A DNA stretch of 41,788 nt from a virus. Below are positions 7,256 to 14,564 of the stretch, one piece after another. A program made the position numbers and the translations under genes. The notes under the pieces were generated by a model. That model made no database searches. It was given only the letters and a program-made list of their open reading frames with translations, and had not been told where the DNA came from. Position 1 is the first letter of the stretch; every line of letters starts with the position of its first letter. The DNA lies in the IMG/VR virus record IMGVR_UViG_3300031616_000203, positions 1 to 41,788 of that record; one strand, written 5' to 3'.

Positions 7256-7859
7256 CGCACACCTCCTGCGCGGTTTGAATGGGCGTCATCTCGCCGGTGT
7301 TGCGGTCGAAGACCACTTGCGTGCGCGTGATGGCCGGCGGCAGCGGCCCGGTGTCTTTGGCCAGGCGGAACACAGTGAGCCCGCCGCCGTTGTGGGCCTT
7401 CTTGTGCACGGCCAGGTAGCCGGCGGCACACAGGCGCTTCAAATAGGTCTTGGCGGTGCCCAGCTCGCAGTTCACGCCGCCGTGGCTGGCGTCGGCGGCG
7501 ATCTGCCGCGCGTCGAACACCTTGCGCACCTTCATCGCACGCCACATGGCCAGCACGCCCACGTTGGGCAGCGCACCCTTGCCGAAGGTCGGCGTGATGG
7601 CCGCCATCTTCAGCACCTTGTAGCGGGCCGCCGCGAACTTGTGGCTACCCTCCCGCTGGCCGTTGGCCTGCAGCTGCTTCACGAAGCCGGCCTCGACCAG
7701 GCAGCCGATGTACTCGCACACCGACGTGCGCGTGATCGGGTGGGCGCGGTCTTCGATCTCGGTCGCGTTGAACTCGACCAGCGTCTTCATCGCCGACCAC
7801 ATGCGCTCGCGCGGCGTGCGCAGGCCGGCGAGTTCCAGTTCAATGGGTTTGCGTGCCAT
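7239..7859 (-). CDS. Double winged-helix DNA-binding protein
   Basis: 206 aa beginning M-A-R-K-P-I-E-L-E-L. Two helix-turn-helix-like halves are visible. The first is at about 20-65 (M-K-T-L-V-E-F-N to L-V-E-A-G-F-V). The second is at about 105-165 (M-W-R-A-M-K-V-R-K-V-F-D-A-R-Q-I-A to Y-L-K-R-L-C-A-A-G-Y-L). Similar proteins lie after the MuB-like ATPase in BcepMu-type phages. Its start lies 20 bases inside the preceding gene. Function beyond DNA binding is not known. Confidence 0.75.
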   Translation of the reverse strand: MARKPIELELAGLRTPRERMWSAMKTLVEFNATEIEDRAHPITRTSVCEYIGCLVEAGFVKQLQANGQREGSHKFAAARYKVLKMAAITPTFGKGALPNVGVLAMWRAMKVRKVFDARQIAADASHGGVNCELGTAKTYLKRLCAAGYLAVHKKAHNGGGLTVFRLAKDTGPLPPAITRTQVVFDRNTGEMTPIQTAQEVCDALDA

Positions 7860-8112
7860 GAGCAGCTCCAGGGGGGTGGTTGCCGATGAGGTGGGCGCCC
7901 AGCTCCTGCACCAGGCTGGCGAGCGGCAGCGCCATGTAGCAGCCGCAGGGCGCGACCAGCGTGAGCTGCAGCGTCTTGCAGTCGAGCACCAGGTGGGCAT
8001 CGGCGACGCCGAGCGACGGGCAGTCGACCTGGCCGAGCAAGTAGACGTTGTCTCGGTGCTTCAGGCCGGGCTGCATGGTCACCAGCGCGGCGTGGGTGAT
8101 GGGTGTGTCCAT
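7840..8112 (-). CDS. 90-aa hypothetical early protein
   Basis: Starts M-D-T-P-I-T-H-A-A-L and overlaps the ATPase stop as ATGA. Beta-rich middle with C-P-S-L-G-V-A-D-A-H-L-V-L-D-C and A-P-C-G-C-Y, so several Cys are present but no standard zinc pattern. No known family recognised. Confidence 0.6.
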   Translation of the reverse strand: MDTPITHAALVTMQPGLKHRDNVYLLGQVDCPSLGVADAHLVLDCKTLQLTLVAPCGCYMALPLASLVQELGAHLIGNHPPGAAHGTQTH

Positions 8113-8846
8113 CAGCGCACCCCTTTCAGCGTGGCCTGCACCTCGGCCAGGCCGAGCTTGCCTTCGGAGCCGCTGCGCAGCGCCGCCTCGCGCAGCGCGT
8201 TGAGGGCGGTGACGATGCGGCGCGCCACGCCGCTGGTGGCCTGCAGCAGGTGCTTCTTGGCGTCGGCCTCGAAGGCCAGTGCCGGGGCGTAGTGCTTGAT
8301 CAGCTTGTCGAGGTCGCTGCCGTCGGCCGGCATGGCCTTGCCCCACACCAGCACGCGGTCGTGGAAGCGCTCGTGGTGGTTCAGCAGCTTCTGCTTCAAG
8401 TGCTCTTCACCGATCAGAAACAGCGGCGTGCGGGCGATGTCGTGGATGTCGCGCAGGAAGTTGATTGCCGTCTTTTCGCTGATGTAGTCGACCTCATCGA
8501 CCACCAGCGGGCGCTCGCCGTTGATCAGCGCCTCGCAGATGTGGTCGAAGGCCGTGCTCACCGGCCAGTGCGTCTTTGCCGCGACGCCGAGTTCCTTCAG
8601 CAGCATCAGCGCGAGGCTCTTGGTCGTTTCGAACGACCTGCAGCTCACGTAGACGGCGTTGTAAGTGGCCGGGTGGCACAGGAAGACGGCCGCGCTGGTC
8701 TTGCCCAGGCCCGGCGCGCCGCTGAGCGCCGCAATCGCCGGCATGCCCTCGGTGCTGTTGATCACCGTCTCCATTGCGTTCGCCGCGACGGAGACGGTTT
8801 GCGTGGCCGCTTGGCCCCGTTCAGGGGCTGGTGTTGTCTTGCTCAT
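8112..8846 (-). CDS. MuB-like AAA+ ATPase, transposition target selector
   Basis: 244 aa. MuB-type ATPases bind target DNA cooperatively, deliver it to the transposase and give target immunity. Walker A G-A-P-G-L-G-K-T is at 43-50 and Walker B P-L-V-V-D-E-V-D at 113-120, followed by a sensor-type L-F-L-I-G-E block. The C-terminal helical part is present, but the N-terminal HTH of MuB (312 aa) is missing; a similar HTH is encoded separately at 6693-7070. The ATG at 8846 follows the transposase stop by 23 bases with an AAAGG ribosome site, the only non-overlapping junction in this part of the operon. Confidence 0.9.
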   Translation of the reverse strand: MSKTTPAPERGQAATQTVSVAANAMETVINSTEGMPAIAALSGAPGLGKTSAAVFLCHPATYNAVYVSCRSFETTKSLALMLLKELGVAAKTHWPVSTAFDHICEALINGERPLVVDEVDYISEKTAINFLRDIHDIARTPLFLIGEEHLKQKLLNHHERFHDRVLVWGKAMPADGSDLDKLIKHYAPALAFEADAKKHLLQATSGVARRIVTALNALREAALRSGSEGKLGLAEVQATLKGVR

Positions 8847-8869
8847 CTGGAACCTTTCTGTGTGGGGAG

Positions 8870-11062
8870 CTAGCCGCCTGCCTCTGCGGCCAATGGATCT
8901 ACGCCTTGGTGCACTCGGGTGAGTGCCTTGAATTCGTTCGTGGCCAGGTAGCCGTCGAGCCACTTCAGATCGCGCGGGTCGATGGCTTCGCCCGCGGCCA
9001 TGCGCGCCTGCAGGCGAATGCAGTGGCTGTAGCGGTGGGCCGGCTTGTTGGTGAGGTCGAGCACCTCGGCCACGGCCGGGCGCGGCTCGTTGGCCTCCAG
9101 TCGCTTGAGCACCGCGGCGGCCTGGGCGCTGATGCCGGTGTCGGCCTCGGCGGCTTGGCGCACGCTGTCGATGGCCGCGCTGGTGTGCTCGGCAGTCGGC
9201 CGCAGGCGGGTGACGTTCGGGCTTGCGTCGACGGCGGCATCGGCCTTGCGCTGCAGCGCGCGCATCACCAGCTCCTGCGGCTTCACGGCGCGTGTGGCGG
9301 CTTTCAGCTCAGCCTTCTGCCGCGCCAGCACCTTCTTCTGGTGCTCACGCCGCTCGGCCGCAACCTCGGCTGCGCTGACGCCCTTGCGGGCATGGTCAAT
9401 CGCGGTGCCCACGTAGTGGCCGGCCAGGTCGAACACGTAGCACACGCCCAGGTCGCTCTCGGTCTGCTTCACCTGCACCTGCTGGCCCTCGAGCCCGCCG
9501 ATCTCCGCGCAGTTGAACCAGCCGTGCGCCAGCTTGATGCCCTTCTTGCCGACCGTGCGCAGGCCGCTCTCGCTCGCCGGCTCCAGGAAGATGTCGAGCG
9601 CGCGCTCATCGGCCACGTGCACCGTGCCGGCCCACTCGGCCAGCATCTGGTTCGGCGACTTGCCCGCCAGGCCGCCGTGCTCGCGCTCGTGGTACTCGTC
9701 GAGCCACACGTTGATGATCGTCTGCAGCTGCTCCGGCGTGAGGCGCAGCTCCACCGGGCCGCCCTCGCCGGTGCCCTTCATCAGCCGGTCGGCGAACGAC
9801 CGGCGGGCTTCGATGTCGCTGCGCTCCGCCACGTTGTGGCCCAGGTAGCCGGGCAGCAGCTCGAAGAGGTCGTGCAGCATCGTGCCGATGGCCCGCTCGA
9901 TGTGCGGCTTCTGCTGCGGTTGGAAGGCGTCGCACAGCGTGTGCTGGATAGCCAGCTGCATCAGCGCCAGCTGGTACTGCTGGGCCGTGTAGTCCGAGCC
10001 GTTGTCGTTCTTGATCTCGCTGGGGATGCCCCATTCAGAGATGGCTTCGCGCGTCAGCGCCATGACCACGGCGGCGCGCGGCGAGTCGCTCAGCCGCACC
10101 ATCAGCCGGCGGGTGTACACGTCGATGTTGCCGGTGAGCGTCCAGCGCTTGCCGTCGGCCAGCATCACCTCGCCCTTGGTGCCGTCCTGCTCCCACAGCT
10201 CGTTCACGCCAGTCACGGCCTCGCTGCGCGAGCCGGCGGCGCTCATGTAGTGGCTGCGCCACTTGTCGGGGTTGGTGACCAGGCTGTAGACCTGGGCGTT
10301 CTCCGTCTTCCAGTGGCGGATGGCGCGCTGGAACGCACGCACGCTCGGCAGCTCGGCCGCCAGCGGCGTGCCGGCGAGCGACTTGACAGCCAGGCGGTGG
10401 ATTTGCTGGCCACCCAGGTGCGGGTAGTCGTGCACCAGCGCGAGCACTGTTTGGCCCAGCTCGCCTTCGAGCACCGCGTAGTGGCCGGCTGTCGGGCCTG
10501 GCGGGCGCGTGAGGCCTGCGCCGCCGTTCTTGTCCAAGGCCTGGTGCCACTCCAGCACCGTGCGCCAGCGCTTGAAGGCGGGGAAGCGTGCGCGTGTCGA
10601 TGCGGGGGCCTCGATCTCGCCGGCATTCCACTTTTGGCAGAAGGCCTGGATGGCGAACCACAGCGATGAACCGAGCGACGCCCGAAAGCGCTCCAGGCAC
10701 ACCAGCACGCGCAGCTTGTCATCGCGTTCCGCTGCGCGCGGGCCGGTGATGTTGGCTGCAGCCGCCGTGCCGGCCGCGCGGTTCACCGTGCGGCGCGCGG
10801 CGCGGGTTTTGTCGCCGGTGGCGGCTGCATGGGCCAGCAGCAGGGCGGGCGTCGCGCGGGCCTCGCTGGCCGAGGCGCTCTGCGCCGCGATGGCCAGGCG
10901 TGTCTCGGCGGGCAGGCAATCGACCGGGTGCTCCTGGCCCTTGCCGACGTCGCGGTCGCGCGCCGGCCATTGCTCCACCTTGGCGCGGTGCCGCACGCCT
11001 TGGATCGTGCGGGGCATGCCGGGCATGCCCACCAGGTCGGCGGTGGTGACCCACTGCGTCAT
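8870..11062 (-). CDS. MuA-like DDE transposase
   Basis: 730 aa. It cuts and joins the phage ends during integration and replicative transposition. The N-terminal ~60 residues (W-V-T-T-A-D-L-V-G-M to R-A-K-V-E-Q-W) are the Mu-type winged-helix end-binding domain. The RNase H-like core has D293 (W-E-Q-D-G-T), D353 (K-N-D-N-G-S-D) and E389 (H-I-E-R) with the usual D-35-E spacing. A Mu-C-type beta domain and a basic helical C-terminus follow. The open frame continues upstream, but that part is the shadow of the next gene. ATG 11062 makes an ATGA overlap and gives the correct family N-terminus. Confidence 0.95.
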   Translation of the reverse strand: MTQWVTTADLVGMPGMPRTIQGVRHRAKVEQWPARDRDVGKGQEHPVDCLPAETRLAIAAQSASASEARATPALLLAHAAATGDKTRAARRTVNRAAGTAAAANITGPRAAERDDKLRVLVCLERFRASLGSSLWFAIQAFCQKWNAGEIEAPASTRARFPAFKRWRTVLEWHQALDKNGGAGLTRPPGPTAGHYAVLEGELGQTVLALVHDYPHLGGQQIHRLAVKSLAGTPLAAELPSVRAFQRAIRHWKTENAQVYSLVTNPDKWRSHYMSAAGSRSEAVTGVNELWEQDGTKGEVMLADGKRWTLTGNIDVYTRRLMVRLSDSPRAAVVMALTREAISEWGIPSEIKNDNGSDYTAQQYQLALMQLAIQHTLCDAFQPQQKPHIERAIGTMLHDLFELLPGYLGHNVAERSDIEARRSFADRLMKGTGEGGPVELRLTPEQLQTIINVWLDEYHEREHGGLAGKSPNQMLAEWAGTVHVADERALDIFLEPASESGLRTVGKKGIKLAHGWFNCAEIGGLEGQQVQVKQTESDLGVCYVFDLAGHYVGTAIDHARKGVSAAEVAAERREHQKKVLARQKAELKAATRAVKPQELVMRALQRKADAAVDASPNVTRLRPTAEHTSAAIDSVRQAAEADTGISAQAAAVLKRLEANEPRPAVAEVLDLTNKPAHRYSHCIRLQARMAAGEAIDPRDLKWLDGYLATNEFKALTRVHQGVDPLAAEAGG

Positions 11063-11370
11063 GCGGGCACCTGCTTGGTGACGACGCCAGCCTTGAGGCC
11101 GCGTAGCACGGCGATGTTGTGGCTCTTGCCGCACGAGCCTTTTGCTCGACCTTCGAGGACCGCATAGACCAGCGAAACCTTGAAGCCGTGATGCCGCGCC
11201 CAATGGGTGACCGCGATGCCTTGTCGAGACAGGTCCGCCCGAGCAGCCTCCGGCGTGTGGAACCGGACCGTTGGCTCCACCACCACCGGTGCCGGCATGT
11301 CGAGGGTGGGCATCGACACCTTGGCGAGCTGCGCGCGCAGTGACTCGGCGTTGTGAAACCGCGCGTTCAT
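11059..11370 (-). CDS. BcepMu gp16-family DNA-binding protein
   Basis: 103 aa. The C-terminal half (W-A-R-H-H-G-F-K-V-S-L-V-Y-A-V-L-E-G-R then S-H-N-I-A-V-L-R-G-L-K) is a helix-turn-helix of the kind seen in the gp16 family of BcepMu-like phages. The position between the Ner-type regulator and the transposase is as in that group. ATGA overlaps at both ends. Probably a regulator or accessory of transposition; family assignment is from memory of the motif. Confidence 0.8.
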   Translation of the reverse strand: MNARFHNAESLRAQLAKVSMPTLDMPAPVVVEPTVRFHTPEAARADLSRQGIAVTHWARHHGFKVSLVYAVLEGRAKGSCGKSHNIAVLRGLKAGVVTKQVPA

Positions 11371-11672
11371 GCGGCCACCTTCTTGGACGCATGCCGCTTG
11401 GCTGCTTTGAGCGCCTCGGCATTGCGCGTCATGCCCTGGCCCCGATCGCGCGGGGTGACGTAGCGGGTCGGCCAGATCTCGCTGGCCGGCAGGCCGATCG
11501 CCTTGGCCACGATCTGCTCGGCGGCCCACCACTGGCTGACGAGCACGCGCTGAATGTGGCTGTAGCCGTACTCCGATGCCAACCTACGAAGGCTTACACC
11601 TCTCTTTTCGAGTGCGGCCTTGACGTCGGCCGGGTGCCAATCTGTCATCGGCGTACTGTTTTGTGTGTCCAT
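11367..11672 (-). CDS. ner: Ner-like regulator (Nlp/SfsB family HTH)
   Basis: 101 aa. D-W-H-P-A-D-V-K-A-A-L-E-K-R-G-V-S-L-R-R-L-A followed by I-G-L-P-A-S-E-I-W-P-T-R-Y matches the Ner/Nlp family, which represses early and repressor promoters in Mu. It is the first gene of the early operon. The ATG at 11672 is about 10 bases after the candidate -10, so the mRNA may be almost leaderless. A GTG at 11690 and an ATG at 11648 are alternative starts. Confidence 0.88.
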   Translation of the reverse strand: MDTQNSTPMTDWHPADVKAALEKRGVSLRRLASEYGYSHIQRVLVSQWWAAEQIVAKAIGLPASEIWPTRYVTPRDRGQGMTRNAEALKAAKRHASKKVAA

Positions 11673-11680
11673 GCCCGTGA

Positions 11681-11707
11681 TTGTTAACACTAAAAAAGGT
11701 ATGTCAA
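11681..11707 (-). promoter_or_regulatory. Candidate early promoter
   Basis: On the minus strand TTGACA (11707-11702) is followed after 15 bases by TAACAA (11686-11681), with transcription expected near 11674. The perfect -35 box and the position just before the first early gene support it. The -10 match is modest. The spacer is filled by the operator-like repeat at 11686-11700, so a bound regulator would block polymerase. Confidence 0.55.
11686..11700 (+). promoter_or_regulatory. Operator-like repeat, copy 1
   Basis: AACACTAAAAAAGGT; matches copy 2 (11835-11849) at 14 of 15 positions, same orientation, 149 bp apart. It lies between the -35 and -10 of the candidate early promoter. Likely bound by the repressor or the Ner protein. 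Confidence 0.55.
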
Positions 11708-11720
11708 GCGCAGATAGATC

Positions 11721-11734
11721 ACTCCTATAGGTGT
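11721..11734. promoter_or_regulatory. Palindrome in the control region
   Basis: ACTCCTATAGGTGT, a perfect CCTATAGG core extended to AC-N-CCTATAGG-N-GT. It sits between the divergent early and repressor genes and could be a second regulator site. No partner copy was found. Confidence 0.35.
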
Positions 11735-11831
11735 TTCGCGTACTCCGTCATGTAATTTGATGATGAGAGAAACCCTCTTGACAGTGCAAAAGTTCCTTGC
11801 TCCCGAAGTTGATGCAGCGAAAATAGGGTCT

Positions 11832-12665
11832 ATGAACACTAGAAAAGGTTCGGAGATAGAGGTCGAGGCTTCCGAGCCAGCGCCGAGGTGGGATGTGTCA
11901 CACCCGAATTCGCTGGAATCGAACGTCGATGACTTGCTGCGCAAGAGTTCGAACAACGCGCAGATGCTTGCGGCGATCCGCGAAGCCTTGGCTGTCAGGC
12001 TGGGTCAGCGGATCCGTGAAGCGCGCGGCATGACATCGCGCGGCTTGATGGCCGGCAACCTCGGTGTGCATGAAAACACCGTGGGCAAGATGGAGCGGGG
12101 GGAGACACTGCCCGACGCGGTGCAGCTGCAGCACATCGCCGCCATGACCGGGCGCTCTGTCGCATGGCTGCTTGGCATCGAGATGCCGGGCCTGGGTGGT
12201 GTGCCTCGCCAGCGAACGACTGAGGCCACGGAAGTCGGAGACCAGGTCTTCGTGCCGCTGTTCGACCTGCAGGTGTCGGCCGGCAACGGCTCTTTCAACG
12301 ACGAAGAAAGCGTGATCGACATGCGCGCATTCGCCGCCGACTACATCCGGCGCGACCTGCGCATCAGTCACGAACAGCTGGCGCTGGTGAACGTGGTGGG
12401 CAACAGCATGGAGCCCGAGATCCACTCCGGTGACGTCGTGTTGATCGATCGGCGCGACAAGGACATCAGCGTCGAGGGGCCGCACCTGGTGCGCATCGAC
12501 GGCTCGCTGCTCGTGAAGCTGGTGCAGCGCCGGCCGGGCGGTGTGCTGCGCGTCGCAAGCAAGAACGAGAGTTACACGCCGTTTGACATAAACGTCAATG
12601 CGGAACAACTGCAAGACTTCGAGGTGCTCGGCCGTGTGCGTTGGGCGGGAGTGACGTTCAGATGA
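11832..12665 (+). CDS. CI/LexA-type phage repressor with S24 peptidase domain
   Basis: 277 aa from ATG 11832. It keeps the lysogen by repressing the early promoter. Residues about 56-113 are an XRE helix-turn-helix (G-N-L-G-V-H-E-N-T-V-G-K-M-E-R-G-E). The C-terminal S24 peptidase domain has S192 (G-N-S-M-E-P) and K229 (L-L-V-K-L), with an Ala-Gly at 150-151 in the right place for RecA-stimulated self-cleavage, so SOS induction is likely. This differs from Mu, whose repressor is not of this type. In-frame TTG/ATG/ATG starts at 11757-11765 are possible. The stop overlaps the next start (ATGA). Confidence 0.92.
   Translation: MNTRKGSEIEVEASEPAPRWDVSHPNSLESNVDDLLRKSSNNAQMLAAIREALAVRLGQRIREARGMTSRGLMAGNLGVHENTVGKMERGETLPDAVQLQHIAAMTGRSVAWLLGIEMPGLGGVPRQRTTEATEVGDQVFVPLFDLQVSAGNGSFNDEESVIDMRAFAADYIRRDLRISHEQLALVNVVGNSMEPEIHSGDVVLIDRRDKDISVEGPHLVRIDGSLLVKLVQRRPGGVLRVASKNESYTPFDINVNAEQLQDFEVLGRVRWAGVTFR
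11835..11849 (+). promoter_or_regulatory. Operator-like repeat, copy 2
   Basis: AACACTAGAAAAGGT, immediately after the ATG at 11832, so it also encodes residues 2-6 of the longest sensible repressor. A regulator bound here would act as a roadblock to repressor transcription, i.e. autoregulation. Confidence 0.5.
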
Positions 12666-13117
12666 AAGCCTTCAAGAATCTCGCGCTACTCGCCTTGGTT
12701 GGCGGCCTCAGCGTTTCCGCGATCGCAGCGCCGGACTACCAGGCTGCGCGCAAGTTCACGCAGCAGCTGATCGCTGTCGTCGACGACGGGCCGATGTCGA
12801 CGGATCGGATAGCAAAGCGTGGTCAGGAGATCAACTCCCTGATCGCGCAGGCCGCCACCATCTTCGGGTCGAAGCCGGCCGAACCCTGGGTGCGGTGCGT
12901 CGATGCAGCGCACTCCGCGCAGGCCTACTGGCAAAGTAAGCGGGCTCTTAGCCCGAGTTCCGGAGCAGACTCAATCGAGCTGAACGCTGCGCTTCGCGCC
13001 GGCTTCAAGTTCGGCGACGAATACCGCGCCTGCAGGTCGGCCGTTGACGCCATCGATTCGGCGCCAGCGGCAGGGCCTGGCAAGCTGTTCGACCTGACCC
13101 AAGGCGCCAAGCGCTGA
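12662..13117 (+). CDS. Exported small protein coupled to the repressor
   Basis: 151 aa. It begins with a signal peptide (M-K-A-F-K-N, hydrophobic core A-L-L-A-L-V-G-G-L, cleavage after A-I-A-A about residue 23). The mature part is helical with two Cys (W-V-R-C and Y-R-A-C) that could form one disulfide in the periplasm. The ATG overlaps the repressor stop, so it should be made in the lysogen. That suggests a lysogenic-conversion or superinfection-exclusion role, by inference only. No family recognised. Confidence 0.75.
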   Translation: MKAFKNLALLALVGGLSVSAIAAPDYQAARKFTQQLIAVVDDGPMSTDRIAKRGQEINSLIAQAATIFGSKPAEPWVRCVDAAHSAQAYWQSKRALSPSSGADSIELNAALRAGFKFGDEYRACRSAVDAIDSAPAAGPGKLFDLTQGAKR

Positions 13118-13135
13118 GGAAAAACCACCTTCCAA

Positions 13136-13191
13136 GGGTAGCGCCCGCCACCCTCCCTAGGTAATCCCATGCAGCGAACACTCGCTGCATG
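13136..13191 (+). promoter_or_regulatory. Late-promoter element, copy A (before the endolysin)
   Basis: GGGTAGC-N4-GCCACCC (one mismatch) plus TCCCT, then 10 unrelated bases, then ATGCAGCG-N6-CGCTGCAT whose right arm contains the endolysin ATG (13189). The same parts at identical offsets (0, 33, 42, 51) occur before the protease gene at 25677. The first dyad is centred about 43-44 bp before the ATG, the spacing known for Mor in Mu, and the conserved ACACT lies where a -10 box would be for a start at the ATG. No Shine-Dalgarno is present. Confidence 0.7.
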
Positions 13192-13761
13192 GCACCGCCA
13201 CCTTTCCCGACCAACCTCAAGCGCCCGATAGACCTGATCGTGGTGCACTGCTCGGCCACGCCGAGCGGCAAGGCGCTGGGCACGCCGGCTCGTTCCGCCG
13301 TCGGCGTCATCGACGACTGGCACCGTGAGCGCGGCTTCAAGCGCGAAGAGGCTGCACGCAACGCCTTCAACTGGCGGCTGCAGAGCGTGGGCTACCACTA
13401 CGTGATCGACCTGGGCGGCTACGTCTGGACGGGCCGCCACCTAAATGAGGTCGGCGCGCACGTCGCTGTCTTCAACGCCAAGAGCATCGGCATCTGCCTG
13501 GTCGGCGGTGCTGAGCTGGTCGGCCGCTTCACGCCGCCACAGTGGGATTCGCTTCGCCAGCTGGTGCGCCAGCTGCAGGCGGGCCTGTTTCGCCCATCGC
13601 TGCGCGTGGTGGGCCACCGCGACCTCTCGCCCGACACCGACGGCGACGGCCAGGTCGAACAGCGCGAGTGGCTCAAGACCTGTCCCGGCTTCGACGTGAG
13701 CGCCTGGCTCAAGCTCGACATGAAGCCGCTGCCCGTGAACGTGATCGAGGGAGCTCCGTGA
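13189..13761 (+). CDS. Endolysin, N-acetylmuramoyl-L-alanine amidase (Amidase_2)
   Basis: 190 aa. It cleaves the amide bond between MurNAc and the stem peptide at lysis. Zinc ligands of the T7-lysozyme family are visible: H20 (V-V-H-C-S-A-T-P), H143 (V-G-H-R-D-L-S-P) and C165 (K-T-C-P-G-F). There is no signal peptide, so it needs the holin. Between the last two ligands D149-T-D-G-D-G-Q-V-E-Q-R-E160 is a complete EF-hand calcium loop. First gene of the late operon, directly behind late-promoter copy A, whose right arm holds its start codon. Confidence 0.95.
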   Translation: MAPPPFPTNLKRPIDLIVVHCSATPSGKALGTPARSAVGVIDDWHRERGFKREEAARNAFNWRLQSVGYHYVIDLGGYVWTGRHLNEVGAHVAVFNAKSIGICLVGGAELVGRFTPPQWDSLRQLVRQLQAGLFRPSLRVVGHRDLSPDTDGDGQVEQREWLKTCPGFDVSAWLKLDMKPLPVNVIEGAP

Positions 13762-13982
13762 GCGACGTCACCACCGACTGCAAGCCGTGGTGGCAGAGCA
13801 AGACCATGTGGTTCAACGCCATGTGCCTGGCCGCCGCTGCGGCCGAGTCGCAGCTCAGCGTGCTCAAAGACGTGCTGCCCGGCGGCTTGTACACCTGGCT
13901 GGCCTTTGTGATGCCAGTGGGCAATGCGGCGCTGCGCTTCATCAGTGCGAGTGGCATCTCGGTGACGGGGGCCAAGTCGTGA
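13758..13982 (+). CDS. Holin candidate
   Basis: 74 aa with a GTG start that overlaps the endolysin stop (GTGA). Two hydrophobic segments, about 18-32 (W-F-N-A-M-C-L-A-A-A-A-A) and 44-62 (Y-T-W-L-A-F-V-M-P-V-G-N-A-A-L). Size, membrane helices and position between endolysin and spanins fit a holin that releases the endolysin. The family is not recognised from motif alone. Confidence 0.7.
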   Translation: MSDVTTDCKPWWQSKTMWFNAMCLAAAAAESQLSVLKDVLPGGLYTWLAFVMPVGNAALRFISASGISVTGAKS

Positions 13983-14539
13983 TGTGGCTCAAGAACCTCT
14001 GGTCGGCCGCCATCGGCTGGTCGACGGGCGCGCTCGGCTGGCTGGCGCTGGGCGTCGGCCTGATGGCCATCGGCGCCTACGCCGGCTATGACATCGCGGA
14101 CAACGCCTGCAAGGCCAGGCGCTTGAGCGCCATAGAGCAGCAGCACAAGGAATTCGTGCAAGCCGTGATCGATGGCGGCCTCGACGCGAAGGCGCTGCGC
14201 GATGAACTGGTCGCCGCCGAAAGCACCAACGCCCAGCTCAAAGAAAGGCTCAAGCATGTACCGACCATCGCCAGCGTGGCGCCCACGCCGGGTTGCCCTG
14301 TCTGTGACGCTCGCTTCACTGTGGGCGCTGTCGGCCTGTGGAACGACGCCCTCACTGGCGTGCCCACCAGTGCCTGCGGATCTGCTGGTGCCGCCGAAGA
14401 AGCCTGTGCTGCTGCCAGCACCGCCAGCGCCGACGACGCAGCAGCCAACCACGCCCAGAACGCAGCCGACTGTCGGGAAGACCGCACCCGCTACCAGCGG
14501 CTGATCGACCACATCACCAAGCGCGAGTCGCAGCGCTGA
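13982..14539 (+). CDS. Inner-membrane spanin (Rz-like)
   Basis: 185 aa. N-terminal membrane helix at about 10-38, then a periplasmic helical region (E-Q-Q-H-K-E-F-V-Q-A, A-L-R-D-E-L-V-A-A-E-S-T-N-A-Q-L-K-E-R-L) and a Cys- and Ala-rich C-terminus. With the nested Rz1-like lipoprotein it would span the periplasm and fuse inner and outer membranes in the last step of lysis. Starts one base before the end of the holin candidate gene. Confidence 0.85.
   Translation: MWLKNLWSAAIGWSTGALGWLALGVGLMAIGAYAGYDIADNACKARRLSAIEQQHKEFVQAVIDGGLDAKALRDELVAAESTNAQLKERLKHVPTIASVAPTPGCPVCDARFTVGAVGLWNDALTGVPTSACGSAGAAEEACAAASTASADDAAANHAQNAADCREDRTRYQRLIDHITKRESQR
14256..14504 (+). CDS. Outer-membrane spanin lipoprotein (Rz1-like), nested in Rz
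   Basis: 82 aa read in another frame entirely inside the Rz-like gene. An n-region with several Arg, a hydrophobic core and a lipobox L-S-A-C with Cys at 28 are followed by a proline-rich mature part (P-P-V-P-A-D-L-L-V-P-P-K-K-P), the Rz1 hallmark. GAAAGG lies 7 bases before the ATG at 14256. Anchors to the outer membrane and pairs with the inner-membrane spanin. Confidence 0.9.
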   Translation: MYRPSPAWRPRRVALSVTLASLWALSACGTTPSLACPPVPADLLVPPKKPVLLPAPPAPTTQQPTTPRTQPTVGKTAPATSG

Positions 14540-14564
14540 CCCACTTTTCAACGGAGAGATAACG

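Noticed and set aside
8774-10669. 631-aa plus-strand open frame
   Set aside because: It lies opposite the transposase and ATPase genes; composition is the antisense shadow of high-GC codons (runs of A-L, H-V, R-Q) and no domain is visible.
11778-11783. TTGACA as the repressor promoter -35
   Set aside because: A perfect -35 box before the repressor, but no acceptable -10 is found 16-18 bases downstream.
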